This document shows, in pieces, positions 63,935-64,000 of a stretch of DNA of 64,000 nucleotides. The notes beneath the pieces were generated by a model. It was given only the letters and a program-made list of their open reading frames with translations, made no database searches and was not told the origin of the DNA. Position numbers and translations under genes: made by a program. The DNA lies in the NCBI GenBank assembly GCA_949752745.1, contig OX457034.1:1503833-1567832 (forward strand), written 5' to 3'. This stretch comes from Protula sp. h YS-2021. Its lineage: Eukaryota > Annelida > Polychaeta > Sabellida > Serpulidae. The first letter of the stretch is position 1. The number at the start of each line of letters is the position of its first letter.

Positions 63935-64000
63935 GTACTGTGATACTTTCCTCTCAGTATCGGAGAGTAGTCGCTATCATAGGTACCGTGATACTTTCCT
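63924..64000 (+). repeat. Exon-22 donor duplication, cut by the window end
   Basis: The junction ATCATAG|GTACTGTGATACTTTCCT recurs 50 bases later as ATCATAG|GTACCGTGATACTTTCCT. At least two units are visible. Confidence 0.85.

Overview
The window is animal nuclear DNA: GT-AG introns, microsatellites, dozens of intronic minisatellites, fold-back elements and a DIRS-type retrotransposon. It looks like a non-vertebrate marine animal (mollusc-like or cephalochordate-like), but the species cannot be fixed from the sequence.

One protein gene fills about 57 kb on the + strand. I assemble 22 consecutive coding exons (6948-63934) with consistent phases throughout, 2254 coding bases and about 751 residues, still open at the right edge. 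The product is the N-terminal part of an IP3-receptor/ryanodine-receptor superfamily channel: suppressor-type beta-trefoil (exons 1-7), MIR-type beta-trefoil (exons 8-12), and the RIH armadillo region (exons 13-22). Against mammalian ITPR1 the basic armadillo side of the IP3 pocket is largely kept, while the threonine/glycine loop of the second trefoil is not recognisable. It is therefore a divergent IP3R-like paralogue.

Layout: 1-6947 upstream DNA with repeats and no recognised gene; 6948-29627 exons 1-14; 29655-31310 an array of about 19 tRNA-like units; 31724-31782 exon 15, followed by a 6.6-kb array built from its own 3' end; 39058-39184 exon 16; 39741-47700 a DIRS retrotransposon on the - strand inside intron 16, with inverted termini, internal complementary region, gag, broken RT/RNase H and tyrosine recombinase; 50539-63934 exons 17-22.

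The most unusual property is that many introns open with a tandem array whose unit is the adjoining exon's 3' end plus the 5' splice site. I see this clearly after exons 4, 5, 8, 10, 15, 19, 20 and 22. Exon 13 has exon-tail copies, and exon 16 has the mirror case on the acceptor side. The exon-15 array has about 100 units, each carrying an 18-nt exon-like segment between a 3'-splice-site-like tract and a GTAAGG donor.
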